The notes under the pieces were generated by a model that was not told where the DNA came from, did not search any database, and worked only from the letters and a program-made list of their open reading frames with translations. A program made the translations under genes and the position numbers. From Beaufortia kweichowensis (taxonomy: Eukaryota; Chordata; Actinopteri; Cypriniformes; Gastromyzontidae), in the NCBI GenBank assembly GCA_019155185.1, contig CM032794.1, positions 10,951,988 to 11,015,987 of the forward strand: a DNA stretch of 64,000 bases. The letters are read 5' to 3'. This document shows positions 11,926 through 26,900 of the stretch, piece by piece; position 1 is the first letter of the stretch; the number at the start of each line of letters is the position of its first letter.

Positions 11926-14900
11926 GTAAATTAACCTGTTGCTGTTTTAGACAGGAGCCATGACTGCTGTAAATAAAGGGAATGTTTACATTTTCATTAC
12001 ATTTATGTTTGTGTGTATTAGAATGATGATTATCCTGAGATTCCAATGGACAGTGTGGAGGTGCCTCATTTACGTCAGCGCTCCTATCTGCAGTCCCAGC
12101 CTGTTAGACGCACACCCATCTTGCATAACGTGGTACCTGGCCTACCTGTCCAGCAGCAAACACATGGCATGGAAAGTGGAGGGCGTCTGCCTAGGGCAGA
12201 CTGGAGAGGCACTGTACTTAATGGCAGGGGTAGTAGCATGCCTCCACCCAGAACTAGCACTTCCTCAAACAGTCTTCTTTCTGTTCTGCGACAGCAAGGG
12301 GGATCCAACCAATCACCTGTTTACACTTCTGCTTCTGACGGATGGAGCTTTCCTCCACCGGAGACAGGGTCTCACAGCAGGGGCAGCTCATCAGCGGCTA
12401 GTTCTAGCAGACACCACCCACAGGAGGAAGCAAATAATAGCAGCTCTTCTTCCATCCGCAATGTTTTTCAGCGTAATCTTAACTATTTCATGGAGTGTGA
12501 GCACATGCAGGACCTAGTACAGCCTCTAGGGGGCAATAATGGCGAGAGCACTAGTCAGAACCAGCACACTCAGGAAATGTTAAATAATAACATGGACCCA
12601 GAGCAACCAGGCCCATCTCATTACCAGCCACCCTATAGTGAAGAAAACCCATTCCGTAGACACCTGAACCGCTGTAGAGTCTGCAACAATCTCTTTACCT
12701 ATAATCAGGTTACTCAGCGCTGGGAGAGAACTGGTCAGCTGACTTCTAATGAGAGAACTGCTAGTTTTGCCTGTCCAACCTCTCAGTCTGATCTTCCTCC
12801 CCATGAACGCAGAACTTCAGAGCCCCGCACAGATGTCCCTGAACCTGATGTGGCCTTTACTTACAGTGCTGCTACAGGTCAGCCTGAGGAGCAGGCCGGT
12901 GGGCTGGCCTTTAACCAGGAATCTGGACAACTTGAGCATGTTTACAGGCAATCTGCAACCTCTCGCTCTACGAATGTATCACAAGAAGCCTTAAACCAGG
13001 AAATGCCTGAAGACACACCTGATGCAGATTACCTACACAGGTGAGACAGTGACCTTTTCCAAAGGTCCCCATTTTTTTGGGGACCTTTTTTTGGCTTTTT
13101 GTATGAATATGTAAACTTTGAGGTTATCTATTATCTAGTGTGGTACAAAACATTCACATGTAGAAGATGTAAGCATTTGAAACTTACATTCTTTTAGTTC
13201 TATCAGTACAATTAACAGTTTTTGTGATATCATTCTGCACCTCAGGTTCTCGTCAGAATTCAGGCTGTGAGTTTAATTGTAAAAAAGAATGAGCCACTTG
13301 ATATGTCCTGCCCCAACTTCCTGTTTTAGTGGAAATTGTGTTAATGCATTGAACATAGGTGTGCATTTGAAGGCACCTCATTGGGTCTTTAAAAGGCTCA
13401 TTTAAACTTTCTTAATTGTTTTATGGTCAGGGAGTGTGTGACAGGTGCCACAACTATGGTGTAACTGAATCTGTTACAGCAAGATTTAAATAACGTCTTG
13501 AGGAAAGTGTATAAATATGAAAATTATCTGACCTTGTGACCTCCAGATCACAACCTGAAGGCAGAATTATTAATGTGATGCTTAGCAGAATATCAACAAC
13601 CTCGAAAATCTTCACAGCCAGAATAATAAACAGTTAAAGTAAAATGAACAGAAAGGTTTGTAAATGACAAATCTTACACGGGTTGACATATCAGTAGTAC
13701 AGTAGTAGGGACCATCTAATTAATTACTGCCCCAAAGTTCATTTCATTTTTTATTTTCATTATTTTAGGCTATCATGTAAAGACTAAATTATGTAAATAA
13801 TTATGGTAGACTCTATTATCACTTTATTCAAAAAAGTGTAGTAAAAGTGAATCTTTCTGGGACGTCTGACTTTGTTCAGTTTCCATTTCAATTTTACAGC
13901 TGATGCTGAACAGAGAGATTTATATTCTGCAAGCTAAACATTGATTCACCAAATACCAATTTTCAGGACCACGATTTTTTTTGTTAAATTTACATGAATG
14001 GGTTTGGCAGACCTTTTTATTCAATGTGATTTACAGTGCACTATAAATTTTTACATCGGTATGTCTGGACTAAAATGTTGGACAGGCTTTGCAGACAACG
14101 TCCCTTTAGTGTCCCTGCAATACCAGTAATAGTCCATGAGGGGGCAGTAGCTAATCACACTGAGCTTGTGTTGATGCAACTGCCCAAATATATCTAACAC
14201 TAAACAGTCTTATGGGCTTTCATCCTCATTATAAGCTTTAACTCTAACAAACAATCCTTCCTTTCTCATGTCGCTGATCAGCCTGTCCCATGTGCACAGT
14301 TGTGCTGTGATTTGATTGTGTTTAAAGGCCAGTGCTGTGCGATGAACAGTGTCACACTTCACTTATGCAAGCTGCTGATGAATTTCATACCCATTTGCTG
14401 TTTTCCCATGAGTTCTGCTCCAGTTCAGTGTTACAGAAGGTTTAAGAAGGGTGTCAACCCTACCTGCAGAGCTACTACTTTACTGTAAAACAAATATAAA
14501 ACAACCTCATTGTTGTTTAATAAACAACAGCACCCTCATAAGAGTAATGTAGCTGTAATGTAGTGAATAACAATTAAACATTTAATGAGTGGTTACTGTA
14601 AATAAAAATCACACCAAGGGCATTTTGAAATTAGTGTAGTGAGAATCACATGCTTTCTCAAAGTTATGTACCTCAGAGAGTGGTTGTAGCCAGTGTGAGG
14701 TAAAAATACCCTCATCCTCTAAAATTTCTAAAATATCCTTGTACAGTTTTAAAGAGTTATATTTGCTTGATCTCTGTTAAAATGCAGATCTTGATCTTTA
14801 AGGAAGCAAACAAACCAAACCGCCTGAAAAGAGTCTGAATCGATCCGTTCTGTTTTTGCTGTGAGTCAAAGGGCAGAAGATGGCATTCTAATGAAGAGCC

Positions 14901-17900
14901 GAGCACACCCACACGAGAAACGTTTGCATACGCACATCACACTGAGTCATGCCCCTCGTGCAACACTACTGTCCATCTAGCTTTGTATCCTGCCAGTCCA
15001 AAGCAGCGTGATTTCGTCTGCAGGACTCGGTCTTCTCTTTTAATGGCCTTCAGCAACTCTCTGATGTATCAGGAACAGTACAGACTCAAATTTAACAAAT
15101 GCCCCGATTTAACGGGTTATTAACCGATTCCTAGCCATGCCTGGCAAACCGCACATCATTACTTACACATTATATTCATTTAGCCTTTGCGTAGCAGTTG
15201 GTAATGAGCATACTAATGTCCTTTTGCGGTTTAATGAGATTTTTAATGATTGTGATGACTGTTGGTGGGGTGTGTTGCTGTAGTAACGGAGTGGTGGAAA
15301 TTTGAAGAAAATTTGTCCTCATTGTGAGAATGGTCCTTCCTGGTGATAGCCTGTTGAGAGATTCTTAAAATAAACAGGAAAGGTGAACAGAAAGCGGGTG
15401 TGTTTATGAACACGTGTGCTGTGTTTTGTGTTCTTATGTCTGTCGGTCTGTTTTGTAGGAGGCTCCTGGAGTCGTCTCTGATGCCTCTTTCACAGTATGA
15501 TATCATTGGATCTCGGGACCATCCCATCTACCCTGACCCTGCCAGGTGATGTAGCCTGTCTCTGATGAGCGATGTTTTGCTTGACTTTAGGGGTGATATG
15601 ATGTTGATGTCTGTGTCATCATACATAAATATTTTTTATTTTATTGATTTATATTTAATAGATTGTTTTGAGCATTTTAATGTCAAAGTGTGCGTTGACC
15701 TACAATACGCCTCGCAGTAACTTGCTTTGAATAACAGCCACCTCCTTAAAAGCAAAAATAACTAAAACTATTTGTTCTCGTTGTGAGAATAATGCAATAC
15801 TTCAAATACTCCCCCCACACCAACTTGGGTTTATTGGTGTGTATGAAGGGTCGGTAATTGTGTGACTGTTGTGTAATGGAGTGTGAATTTTGTAGTCACG
15901 CTGTTTCTTGCGGATGTGGCCTGTGAGCTCTGGGTAATGAGGAACAGTGTGTGTCATGATACCGGACAGCAGTGTGACATTTTAGACCTGCCGGCGACCC
16001 AATGTCCCCCTAATTCAAACACGCACACACAGCCTGTCAGCATTCTCCAACTCTGTGAGTTAGGCTCATAATAAAGCAAGTTCATGGCTAGTGAGTCATT
16101 GTTGGGCTCTGGGGAATCAGTTGTGGTCCGGGATCAAGACAGATTGTTAGCGCGGACTCCCACTGGATGGTGCACACAAACGCTGACCGACACATACCTC
16201 TAACCTGAGAATTACCAGAACAGACTCATTTTCTCCAGAGGACAGTGTACCTGGTGATCGAAGCCATCCAAGCAGAGACATAGTTAGACTCCACCACATT
16301 CAGACCCAGGGGTAATTGGCACTATTTACACCGTTGTTTCGGGGCTCTCTGTCTGTCTGCTCGTCGACTTGCACATTTGGCTGCATGAGTAAATCTGAAA
16401 CATCCTGCTGATAAACACCTAAACAGTTTCCTAATGCTGGAATGTTGGCATCAGTAAACACGTCCTGTGTGTGTTGTTGTCTTTAGGGTTTTTTAGACAG
16501 ACTGTCACAGTTTTGGCTGTGTTATAGCTCCTGAGGAGTTCTGAAAAGTTCTGCCAAGATTTTGTCCCCTGTAATTGTACATGTGTGTGAGTTCTTTGCC
16601 TTAATAAATAGTTCATTTCTCGTGAGGATGTGTGAGCAGTCACCATTGTGTAACCCTGTGGTTTGTTTGGATTTGAACTCTGTTTCTCATTTTATTAAGG
16701 TTCATTTGTTTTAGGAGGATGCCCTTGCACAACTAGTCCAGGACAGAAAAGAAGCTCTGGGTAGTTTTTCTGTTCTAACTGCACAGAAGATTTTAGTTTT
16801 AAAGGTGCTATTCCGTCAGTTCCGTATTGATATAAAAGCTCATACTATTGTTTCACCACCATTATTAATACAACATATATTTTTACCCATTTGATTTCTT
16901 TTTTGACGTTTGTTTTCAGGATCATTTGTTTGCCATGTTATCCAGTGAAACTCTAACATTGTAATTTCTATGTGTGTTTGCATGTCAAGGTTGTCTCCCA
17001 CAGCGTATTATGCACGGCGTATGATCCAGTATCTGTCTTGGCGTGACAGCATTCGGCAGCGCTCTCATCGTCATCCTAACAGGCCCCGACCCCACTCTTC
17101 TGATCCAGACAGTCTTTCCCCTGGCCCAGCCCCCAGCACAGACAACAACAGAGTTGACTTTGAAGAGTTCGAGTAAGTATAGTAAACAAGCCTAAACACA
17201 TGAAGCCCATACAGGAGGATTGTTCCTGCATTTGTACCTGCACATATCCGCTCATAAAAATCTCTACGGATTTAGTTTTCTGGTTTGTTGCATGGCAACC
17301 CGGCAAACATACAAGCCAGCCTCTGAATGCCAGAATATTACCACTTTTGCTTTCCGACCGACCTGTTATAGAGCTTGCCAACAATTTTACCAGAGTTTCT
17401 AGCAGGGTCTTTTTATAGCATTTTATGAGCATGCTCTCTCCTTTGACCTCGGATTAAAGTGTTCTTTGACTGCTTCGGATGGGATGTAGGGATGTACCAC
17501 TGTAAGATTTTTGCTCTGTGCGTTTCCCAGTGCACAGTTGTGAAATTCTGTGTATAGTTTAGTCAGGCAAGAATTTTTCTTCTACTCTGTTGTGTTCGAT
17601 TTAATTCAATTAGCTTAAATTCAGTTGGATCCCATTGCACTTTTCATATTACATAACAGTTTTACAATGAATAGTGCATTATAAACCTATCAGTGAGCAA
17701 AGATGACAGTGGAGGAAAAAACATGATGTTAAGTAGATAAGGAGGACAACTTGGGGGCAAGCCAGACAGCTAGGATTGACTGTATTTAAACATGTATATA
17801 AAAAGGATACAGACATACACAGATATTATGTGAAACAAATGTTATCCAGCAACAAAATCGTAATGATAACATTGACTACATCATTCAGTTAAATGTAATG

Positions 17901-20900
17901 ATTGTAATGTGAGGCAAATAGAAGAGATAGAGTATGACATTGGATGAGACTCATGGTGGCAGAAGGGACACAGGTGTAGGGGATGACGGGCCAGGGCTGG
18001 AAAAAGCGGGTGTTTTCTGTTGGAATATCTGTTGCCATAAAGTGTTTTTCCAGACTTTCCATCAGATAATAAAATGACAGCTCCCTTTCCATCTCATTCT
18101 CAGCAATGCTGTCTAATTTAAGTGAAGTCCCATGTCACATTTTTAAAATATAAACACTTTTAACATTTGTTTTAATACTATGTTTTTAGAAGCAGGCTGT
18201 CTGCATTCAGAGGCTTTGTCATTTGTTTTTTTTTTTCAGGACCGTAAACACACCAAAAATGTCTCTTTTTTCCCCATCTTCTAAACCCTTCACTCGTTCA
18301 TTCAATATCAGCATTTATTTCCACTCCAAACCACACAGCCCCTCTGCCCCCTTTCTCTTTTTTTGGCACACATTAGATGCCCTCCTCTGAGCTGATGAAT
18401 AATTCCACCCGCTGGCTGAAGAGTTCAGCGTTCACAGCAGCCTGGGACCACAGATCCATATTCATCACAATACTTATGAAACCCATCAGTCTTCCAGTTA
18501 GCCTTTATATTAATATTTATGTCTGCCACAAATTTCCTCTTCTTTTCTTTTATTTCTTTATCCATCATTCCCACTTTTTCCTTGTAAGCGTATTAATGTT
18601 CTCATACAGCTGAGTGATTGCAGAGATACAGAGAAAATTAGAATTTTGAAGACTTTATGTCAGCAAAGTTAGTTTGCAGAGTTAGTGTGGCGTTCAGTCT
18701 TTTGTGTATCAAATTATGAATGACCTTTTGGTGATTATTGTAACTGACCAGTACATTTTTTTTACATTTTTGTGTATGTGTGTGTATAGGGACAGTGGAA
18801 ACAGGCATAGGGCTCCTCGTAATGCACGCATGTCTGCCCCCTCCCTCGGTCGCTTTGTCCCCAGGTATGAGAATGACACAGTCTGTCTGCACTGCACAAA
18901 TGCATTCTTTCCATGTGTTATATAATTTAAAAAAATCTAAAACGTTGACCTCACTTATCCTTTATTCTCTTTGACGTTTTCTCTTTATCACTTCCTCTCT
19001 CAGGCGGTTTCTCTTGCCCGAGTTTTTGCCATATGCTGGAATTTTCCATGAGAGAGGGCAGCCAGGCCTGGCAACACACTCATCCGTCAATAGGGTTCTT
19101 GCAGGTATGTTTGCCCTATAATGCTACAGGAGTTATCTAATATTAGATGGACCAGGTACTCACTAAAGGCTTTGTTAAGTATGAAACATCCCAAAAATGT
19201 TTGTGTAACGTCCTGTGTCAGGTCAGTGGTGAGTGCTAATTCGCCCACTCGCTGTGCTATTTTGGCTAGGAGGGCTCTCAGCAACGCTCTTTAGCAATGG
19301 TTGTATTAGCTTTCACTTTGCTGCATTAAAGGGATAGTTTGGACAAAAATGAAAAATTCTGTCATCTGTTTATTCTAATGCTGCGCCAAACATGTAATTG
19401 ACAAAGCAACAACTTTAAATATATAAAGAGATATTGGTTACTACTGTGGTACTTTTCTTGGGAACATCATTGCCAGAATTTACAGAATTTTCATATTTGT
19501 GTGAACTAGCCTTTCAGTGTTGGTTCAGCATCAATCACACATTTTTTACTCTCTTACTGTACAAACACTACACAATGAAAACGGCTTTCCCTCAAAATAC
19601 AGTACATTTCCAAACACGTACTGTATACTAGCTCTCACATCAAACTCTGTCTGCAGACTTCAACTGCATCCAAACACCAAACAGTCCCGAAATACACAAG
19701 TCGCACGTACCGGTACACCTGCATGCCCTCAGCACAGTTATTTTCTAAAACTGTCTCAACCAGCTGTCAGCTGCATCTGATGTACCACAGCACATCTCTG
19801 CTACAAATAATCAACAACTTTAAGAAGTGCAGAAGACCCAGACAACATGAATTGAACTTTGCTTGATGATGTTTGTTTCAAAAAGTCTCAACTGTACAGA
19901 CATTGTAAAAAATACAAGCAGTCGTTTTTTACTTCGGCCGGATTATTGGAAAATGATACTGATGTGACTTCCAAGTTCAAACATCAATGTAACATCTGTC
20001 CACCTTCAAACATCCCCTGTATATCTTGCACAAATACACATTGCCACACAAGCTTTTTGCACTTTTGCACACGGGCAATCTCTCTCTCCCACACACAGAG
20101 GCATCTTCAGCCCACACTAATTACAGTTTGTGATGTGATGTTCAGAAATGCCCCTCTCCAAACCCTCTCCAGCTCACACAAAAAACAGCATCATGCTGGT
20201 ATTTCACAGTACCAGTACCAGTTGCAGCTATGATGTAATACATGCCAATGTTTATGCAGGAAGAAGAATTACTGTTGTGAGTTACTGTTAAATCGCTTCT
20301 TTACTTTTACATTAGTTTTTGGCAATTGCCAAGTGCACTGGGGGTGAACCAATCATATTGAATTTTGCCATTTTTAAACAGGGATTACAATACCCAGCAT
20401 CCAGTAATCAAACTCTGGATTTAATTAGGATTAAAGTTCAGTAAAGGGTTGTTTTGTGAGCGGCTATTAGATTTTACAGTTGCAGAGGGTCATCGCGTGG
20501 CCTTGAGACATGATTGGCCCTTGTTCTGAGATGAGGGCTGTTATCAAACTTTAATTTGACTACAATTACCATCACACATCATCCCCCTTTTCCAAGCTTT
20601 CACCTTCTTCTCTAAATGTGCTTAGAATATTTTATAAGTCCCATGGCACAAACCAATTTTTTACATGCCCCAAAATATATTTCACTGTCAACCGTTTTCT
20701 TTCTATATATATATATTTTAGTTAGAGAGTACTTGGATGCATCAGACAGTGCAGATTTTTAATCAGAATACCATTTAGGATGGTCGTTACATTAGACCCT
20801 TCTCTTCACTCAGAGCTGTTGTTCATTTTTCTTTTACAGTGAAGTTCATGTGCATGTCAAACCAATATTGTATTAGGTATTAGGGACAAGACCCTAGACA

Positions 20901-23900
20901 AGGCAGTGAAAGGCTGTTCCTTAGAAATTGTACGTCTGTGTGTGTCATGTATTGTTTAGCTACAGATAGTAGCGGTTGTAAAGCCAGAGCCGTGGGGCTT
21001 CGGGATGGAGAGTGTAATGAACGAAGGGGTAGTGATGGAGAACAGGGACTCTTTCTAATGTAGCCCGACCCTGATCCATTCGGTCCTGCTCCACCCAGCA
21101 CTGCAGGCCTGTCGGATCCCTCAGGCTGTTATTGTCATAGTGAAACCCAGTTTATACAGACTTTTCAGAGCATGACAAACTGCAGCAGAGACCCGTTTAT
21201 CTGTAATGGAATGCTTTTACACAAGACTCTCTCTCTCTCTTTTCTGCTCAGGTCAGTGCTGTAGATACAAATATGACTGTGAGTTGCTGCTTGGACAAAA
21301 TGGTAATTTATGTTTTGGGATGTGAGGTAAATTTCAACCATTTTGGAAATCTCGGTAAGGTTTTTATAGAAGAAATATGCTTTAGTAACCGCCTTTAATT
21401 CAGTCGTTGTACAGGACGACATGACCTCATTTAGCACACATATCACATGCCATACAAAGACTCCGCCCTTGGGTAAGAGTTGCTTAAAAGAGCCAGCAGA
21501 GCCACTCTTAAAACACAGCTGAGTCTATAGAGAGCCCAGGTAAGGTCTCTCTTTCTTTTTTCTTCTTTCCTTCTTTTCGTTTTTCCGAGCAGCTCCAGGC
21601 AGTGACCCGTTGTTGTGAGGTGGAGCATCAGTAATGCCCCTCAGCTGATCCTTGTTCTTTCACTTGAAAACATCCGACATGAGAGGTCAGGGGTTGCATA
21701 TTCTAAGCACTTCCTATTATATGTCTGAGGGGATTCTGATAGTGAGAAGACTGTGGCTATGTTAGCTATGAAACACTGGTTTACTGAATACCGTGTAGTA
21801 TATACAGTACATTGCCTGTTGTTATTATTTATAATGTTTTAGCAAGTGCTTCCAATTAGCAAGCTTCCAATTATCTTGAAATACGTTTTGTTGCAATTTT
21901 GTGTGCAGATATTTCTTTGGAAATATAGGGCCCTATGGAGTCTGTTTTATTTTTTTCTATTTAAATTTTTATGGATACCATGTTTTTTACATTATAATAG
22001 TAACATATTTACCAACATAAAATACTCTTAAATTACAGTGTTTCCTATCCTATTTCCTACTGTACTGTTCTTATAGCTTACTGTAGTAAATATTAAAGTA
22101 GGCTATAAAAGTATTTACTGCAGTTTATCAATTTACTATAATTATTACTACAGAATATTATTTTATGCTCTACTGTACTGCACTATACTATAGTATAATT
22201 ACTCATACTACAGAATACTACATACAAGTATTTTTCGTGTGGGTATGTTCGAATTTCTTCAGGTTAACCAGACTTTTATTTTGGCGAGTCGTCGCAAACA
22301 CCTTTAAGGTCAGTGTATGTTCAGTGTGTGATGATGGCTTTTCTCATTGTTGTGATGTTGTAAAGTAAACTTTTAGAGCAGCTCTGGAGATAAAGTTTAT
22401 TTATTCACATCCTTATATAGTGAGATGCTGAAAACTCAATGAGCTTTATGTGTGCAGTACATGAAACTACTCATTCACTCAGACACAGAACAAACAGATT
22501 ACATATTCATTCACCAGCTGAATAATTACTGACATAGCCCATAAATTCAATTTGATGCCTGAATTCCTTGATTCCGTCCGCATTTATTGTAAAAAATATC
22601 ATATGTCCCCAAAAACTGGAGCCATCATGCACAGAAGTAGTAAGGGTAGTATGTTACTGTGCTACATTTACATTTAGGCATTTAGCTGATGCTTTTATCC
22701 AAAGTGACTTACAAATTGTTCAAGTTCAAGTTTATTTGTATAGCGCTTTAACAATGTAGCACTGTTTCAAAGCAACTTTACAACAAATTGTAAACAAAGT
22801 CTTCTCTGGCAAATGCTCTCTTAGGCAAATCACTTAATCAGACAGTGAACTCTTAAACAAATTTAATGGATCCATTTAGCCTCACAAAGTCTGCTGTAAA
22901 AGCTTTTGTCGAGGGGCAAATGCGAGGCTTTACATATTGAACTGTTAACATACTGTACTTATCTTATCTATTTATCTACAGAAAAAGCTCCTTTTTGAAA
23001 TAATATCGCATCTTTTCATCTTTTTAATACTGTCACTCTTTGAGAGCCCCAGCCTCTGGGTAAAGCAAAATAGAATGCAGGCTGTCAAATTTCTTGTGCA
23101 TGCATTTAAAATATATCCAGATGAGATAGCATTATGACTATTGGGCTGTTGAACCACATCCATACAGCATTACTGTCTCATGCCAGCTGGAATGGAGACT
23201 AGTTAAAGCTTGTAACAGCTTTCCTGCTCTGTGTGAAGGTGTTGTCCTGACCTCCTATGTGCTAACTGCCTGTTTCTAAGTGTTAACACTGTAATTGGTG
23301 TTGAACAGAAGTTTAATCAGCCAGCACGGTTGGAAGCACTGATCCTGCTAGACTCTGAGACCTATTAAACTGATCATCCAAACTTTTAAATGATCTCCCA
23401 TGTGCTTTGAATAACATGGAACCAGTGTGTCTTCTTACACTATACTTTGAAGGTTCACAAAGTAATGAGTGAATTCAGATATCAGGAGAAAGTGACATGA
23501 ATTTATGAGGATTTATGGTTTGGCTGAAACATCAAATCTGTGGATAATCGTGTCTCAGACTGTATTCTATGGTTTTGTCCTCTGTTCAGTCACCTGTGTA
23601 GACCTTTTTCCACTTTTACAGTTCTCAGTTTCAAATACAATTTAAGTGTGTTTAATTGGCATGAAAAAAACTGTACATTTATATTTTGCTTAAGTATTTG
23701 CAGCTGGGCTATGTACAAGGGCTCTCTTTCTCTCATAAAGACAATTTTCAGTGAATACTGGAAAATAAATAATTGGAAAATACATTCAGCATTCTGAATG
23801 CAAGTGACATTACTATTGACATTATTATGACATATTGTTAACAAATAGCATGTGTTGGTTTTTGTAGGGTGATTTTCTTTTTCTCCCCAAGTAGTTTTGA

Positions 23901-26900
23901 ATAATTGTCAGTGACTATTATGGAATAGTCTGAATATACTGAATATACTATACTGAATGCCACATGAGTATAATATCAGTTTTGCTTATATCCTCCTGGG
24001 CAGATGTATCTAAATCTAATTGGCTTATCATTATTACTGTTAAAAATAAAAACCTGCTAAAAAAAAGTGTACTTGGTATTAACAAACAAGATGCTCATTA
24101 GCGGTGAACTTTTGAACTAGGCTATAAAATCCCTCTCCATGTATCGCTGTTTATTTTGTAAGAATTATATATGTAAATGACTGTAAAATGGTAAATGAAT
24201 GCATAAATTAATATATCCCCCAGTGGCTCCACAGTCTCTGTCCACCTTATAAACTTCACCTCAGGCACCCAGTGCTCCCAAATGTTTAATTTTCTGGGGT
24301 GAAGTTGCTGTGCGCCTCAGAGGAAAACAGCGGGCGTGAAAACGGTTTAGCTCTTAACTTTGCTGTGACAGATGATAAATACTTAATCCCTCATCCTCGC
24401 TTTAGTGCATTTTATTTTTGATGCAATTGTCACTTAAGTGTAGCTAATTCTTGTAAACTCAATCTGTTTTCCACCCCAGTCCTCCAAACGGTCTCTAAAG
24501 TAAAACTAAATTGCAGTAAAGTAATGTTCTCTCTTGTTTTTGAGTGTGTCATGTGCCACAAGTGTGTTTTGTGTGTCGTTCATCTAAATGACTTTTATTG
24601 TGCCTTTTTGTGGTTTTTTTCCCTGCTAAATTAACATAATATATCTTAAGGTTATATTTATGTGTCTGTTGTATACCTGAACGTTTATAAGAGGTCTTTT
24701 GCTTTAAAGGAATATTTTACCTAAAAAATGAAAATTCTCTCATTATTTAGTCTCAAGCCATTCCAAATATATATGACTTCCTTTCTTTAGGTCAACACAG
24801 TCTGTAGCAGTTGGGTAGGCTATTTACATTCAATTTCTCACAATAAGCTGAAAGTATTCATTGTTTTCTCTTCTAAATATATTGTTTGGCTACAGAATAT
24901 GTATTTTAACCCATTGTAATGATGAATATATGTGCTTTTTGTAGCTTTTATAAGTACTATATAGGAGGATAATACTATAAAATTATTTGTTTGTGTTCAA
25001 CTGAAGAAAGGAAGTCATATACAGCTGGGATCACATACTGTAAGGGTAAATTATGAGAGAATTTTCATTTTTGGGTAAACTAAAACTGTGTTTAGGATAA
25101 GTACTCTCTAAAGTGTTGTGGTAGATGTTTTTAGTTATTTGTGAATAAAAATGAGCTTTTAGTCAAACTACTCAGTAAACAGTACATACAGTACACATGT
25201 ATGGCATTTTGGTTAAGTTTTAAGTGAATCCATAGCATTCTGGTTCCCATTGGGTCTATTATAGCGAGAGAATCTCTCCAGCTCATTAGTCCATGGCTGT
25301 TAGAGCTGCTCCCGAAAGCTTCGTCTGAATGCCAGCTCACTGCACCTGGGTGTCTGTTGGCAGTAATGGGTAGACAGCGCAGTGCAGGGAGAAGCTGCAT
25401 AATAGATATTTATGTCTGCATTACATCTCCTTGAGTCCAGGTCATAACAGGCAAATCTAATCTGTTTGCCGGGCCCAGGATCGACCCACTACTGGCAAAT
25501 GGACCTCTAAGTGTACTGTTTGGCCAAAGCCTACCTTCCGTTCCTCTGTAATTATGGTGACAGGGCTGAACGTGGATGAGGACAGCCCCGCATCGCCTTG
25601 TTTACCTCAGAGAAGAGTTATGTTGCAGACAGAGACCTGTATTAAATTTAGTGCTGTGTGCGTTGTCTGATTTGCTAAGTGCCTAGAGACCAATACAGTT
25701 TATTTTACCTTTGGGGCATCTTTAAGGAAGAAGTTGAGCTGGTTCGATATATAGTGATAGGCAGGAATTCTGAGGCAAAAAAAACAGAATTGTTATTGTC
25801 AATATCACATGCTTAAGAAGATTGGCAGATTTATTAAAGTGTGGTGAATTTGTGATGTTTGTTTTTAATAAGCCCGTGTTTTTAATTTGTCTGTTCTCTG
25901 CTTGAATGTACAAGCCTTAGGTTACACTTACAGACCCCTGTAGACCGCAACACAATGTAGAGCGCTTCTTTAGTCAGATGTTATTAGACATGCCACTGAC
26001 CACAATTGCAATAACAGATTACAAGGAAAGTGCACCATTATCAATGTATTAATGAAAATACATGAATTGTTGCTATGTCTGTAATGTGACTTACCATTTC
26101 TGTTATGTTTTTAAGGTGCTGTATTCGGAGACTGCCAATCTGCCGTAGTGAGCAACATTGCTAACACAACCTATCGCCTGCAGTGGTGGGACTTCACCAA
26201 GTACGACCTGCCCGAAATCAGTAATGGTGAGTGTTTGAAAAGGGGAGTATGAAGATTAGGTAGTCATGTTGGCAGAAATATGTTCCTTTTAATATTTAAA
26301 GAAATAGGATTTTGTCATCATATACTCTTCCTTATTACAATTTTTGTATGTCTTTCTATTGCAGAACACAAAATTATATTTTGAATTATGTTTGAAGTGA
26401 TTTTCCTCATACAATGGAATCAGAGAGAGATCGGAACATTCAGTCTCCAGATAGCGTAACAGTAATCCAGATGACTCGAATGATGTGTTTCATCTTCTGA
26501 AGTGATAAAATCGCTTAGTATGATAAACAGGTTGTTATTTTCAAATCAAATCATTGATCAGAACTTAAATAAATCAGTAACATCTTATGACCAAACATCA
26601 TGACATCCTAATGCACTTTTGGAGCTGAATGAATTCTGATCACTATCAAGTTCTGTTTTCTAAATGAGGAAGTTTGGAGCAGCATGAGAGTGAACAAATG
26701 ATGACAAAATGTTGGGTGTACTATTTCTTTAATATTTGCTATTCGTCCATCCATTCGTTCAGAAACACAAAATGTTTGACTACGCCTCAGCGGTGAGGGA
26801 GTGGGCTGTAGTCTCTGTGAGAAAGGTACGAGTGAACACTCCATCAAGCGCAAGAGTTTGGCTGATGGAGGGCAGATGCCATGCACAGAAGAGGAAATTG

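Larger units (their letters stand above)
19105..26115 (+). other. 7-kb ambra1 intron with repeats and candidate conserved non-coding DNA
   Basis: No gene is supported. Contents: a one-sided fold-back element end (19325-19395), SINE-tail-like and low-copy repeat matter (22665-22790), a 'tactacagaata'-rich AT tract (22.06-22.23 kb), an inverted-repeat element (24703-25097) and an unusually non-repetitive stretch (25.24-25.65 kb). The open frames here are short and unlike any family. Confidence 0.7.

Noticed and set aside
11960..12517. 185-codon + strand frame overlapping the ambra1 large exon
   Set aside because: It is a shifted-frame shadow of 12022-13040, whose true frame carries the Ambra1 blocks.
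19859..20233. 124-codon frame in intron 10
   Set aside because: It is a chance frame: no homology, AT-driven composition and no splice support.
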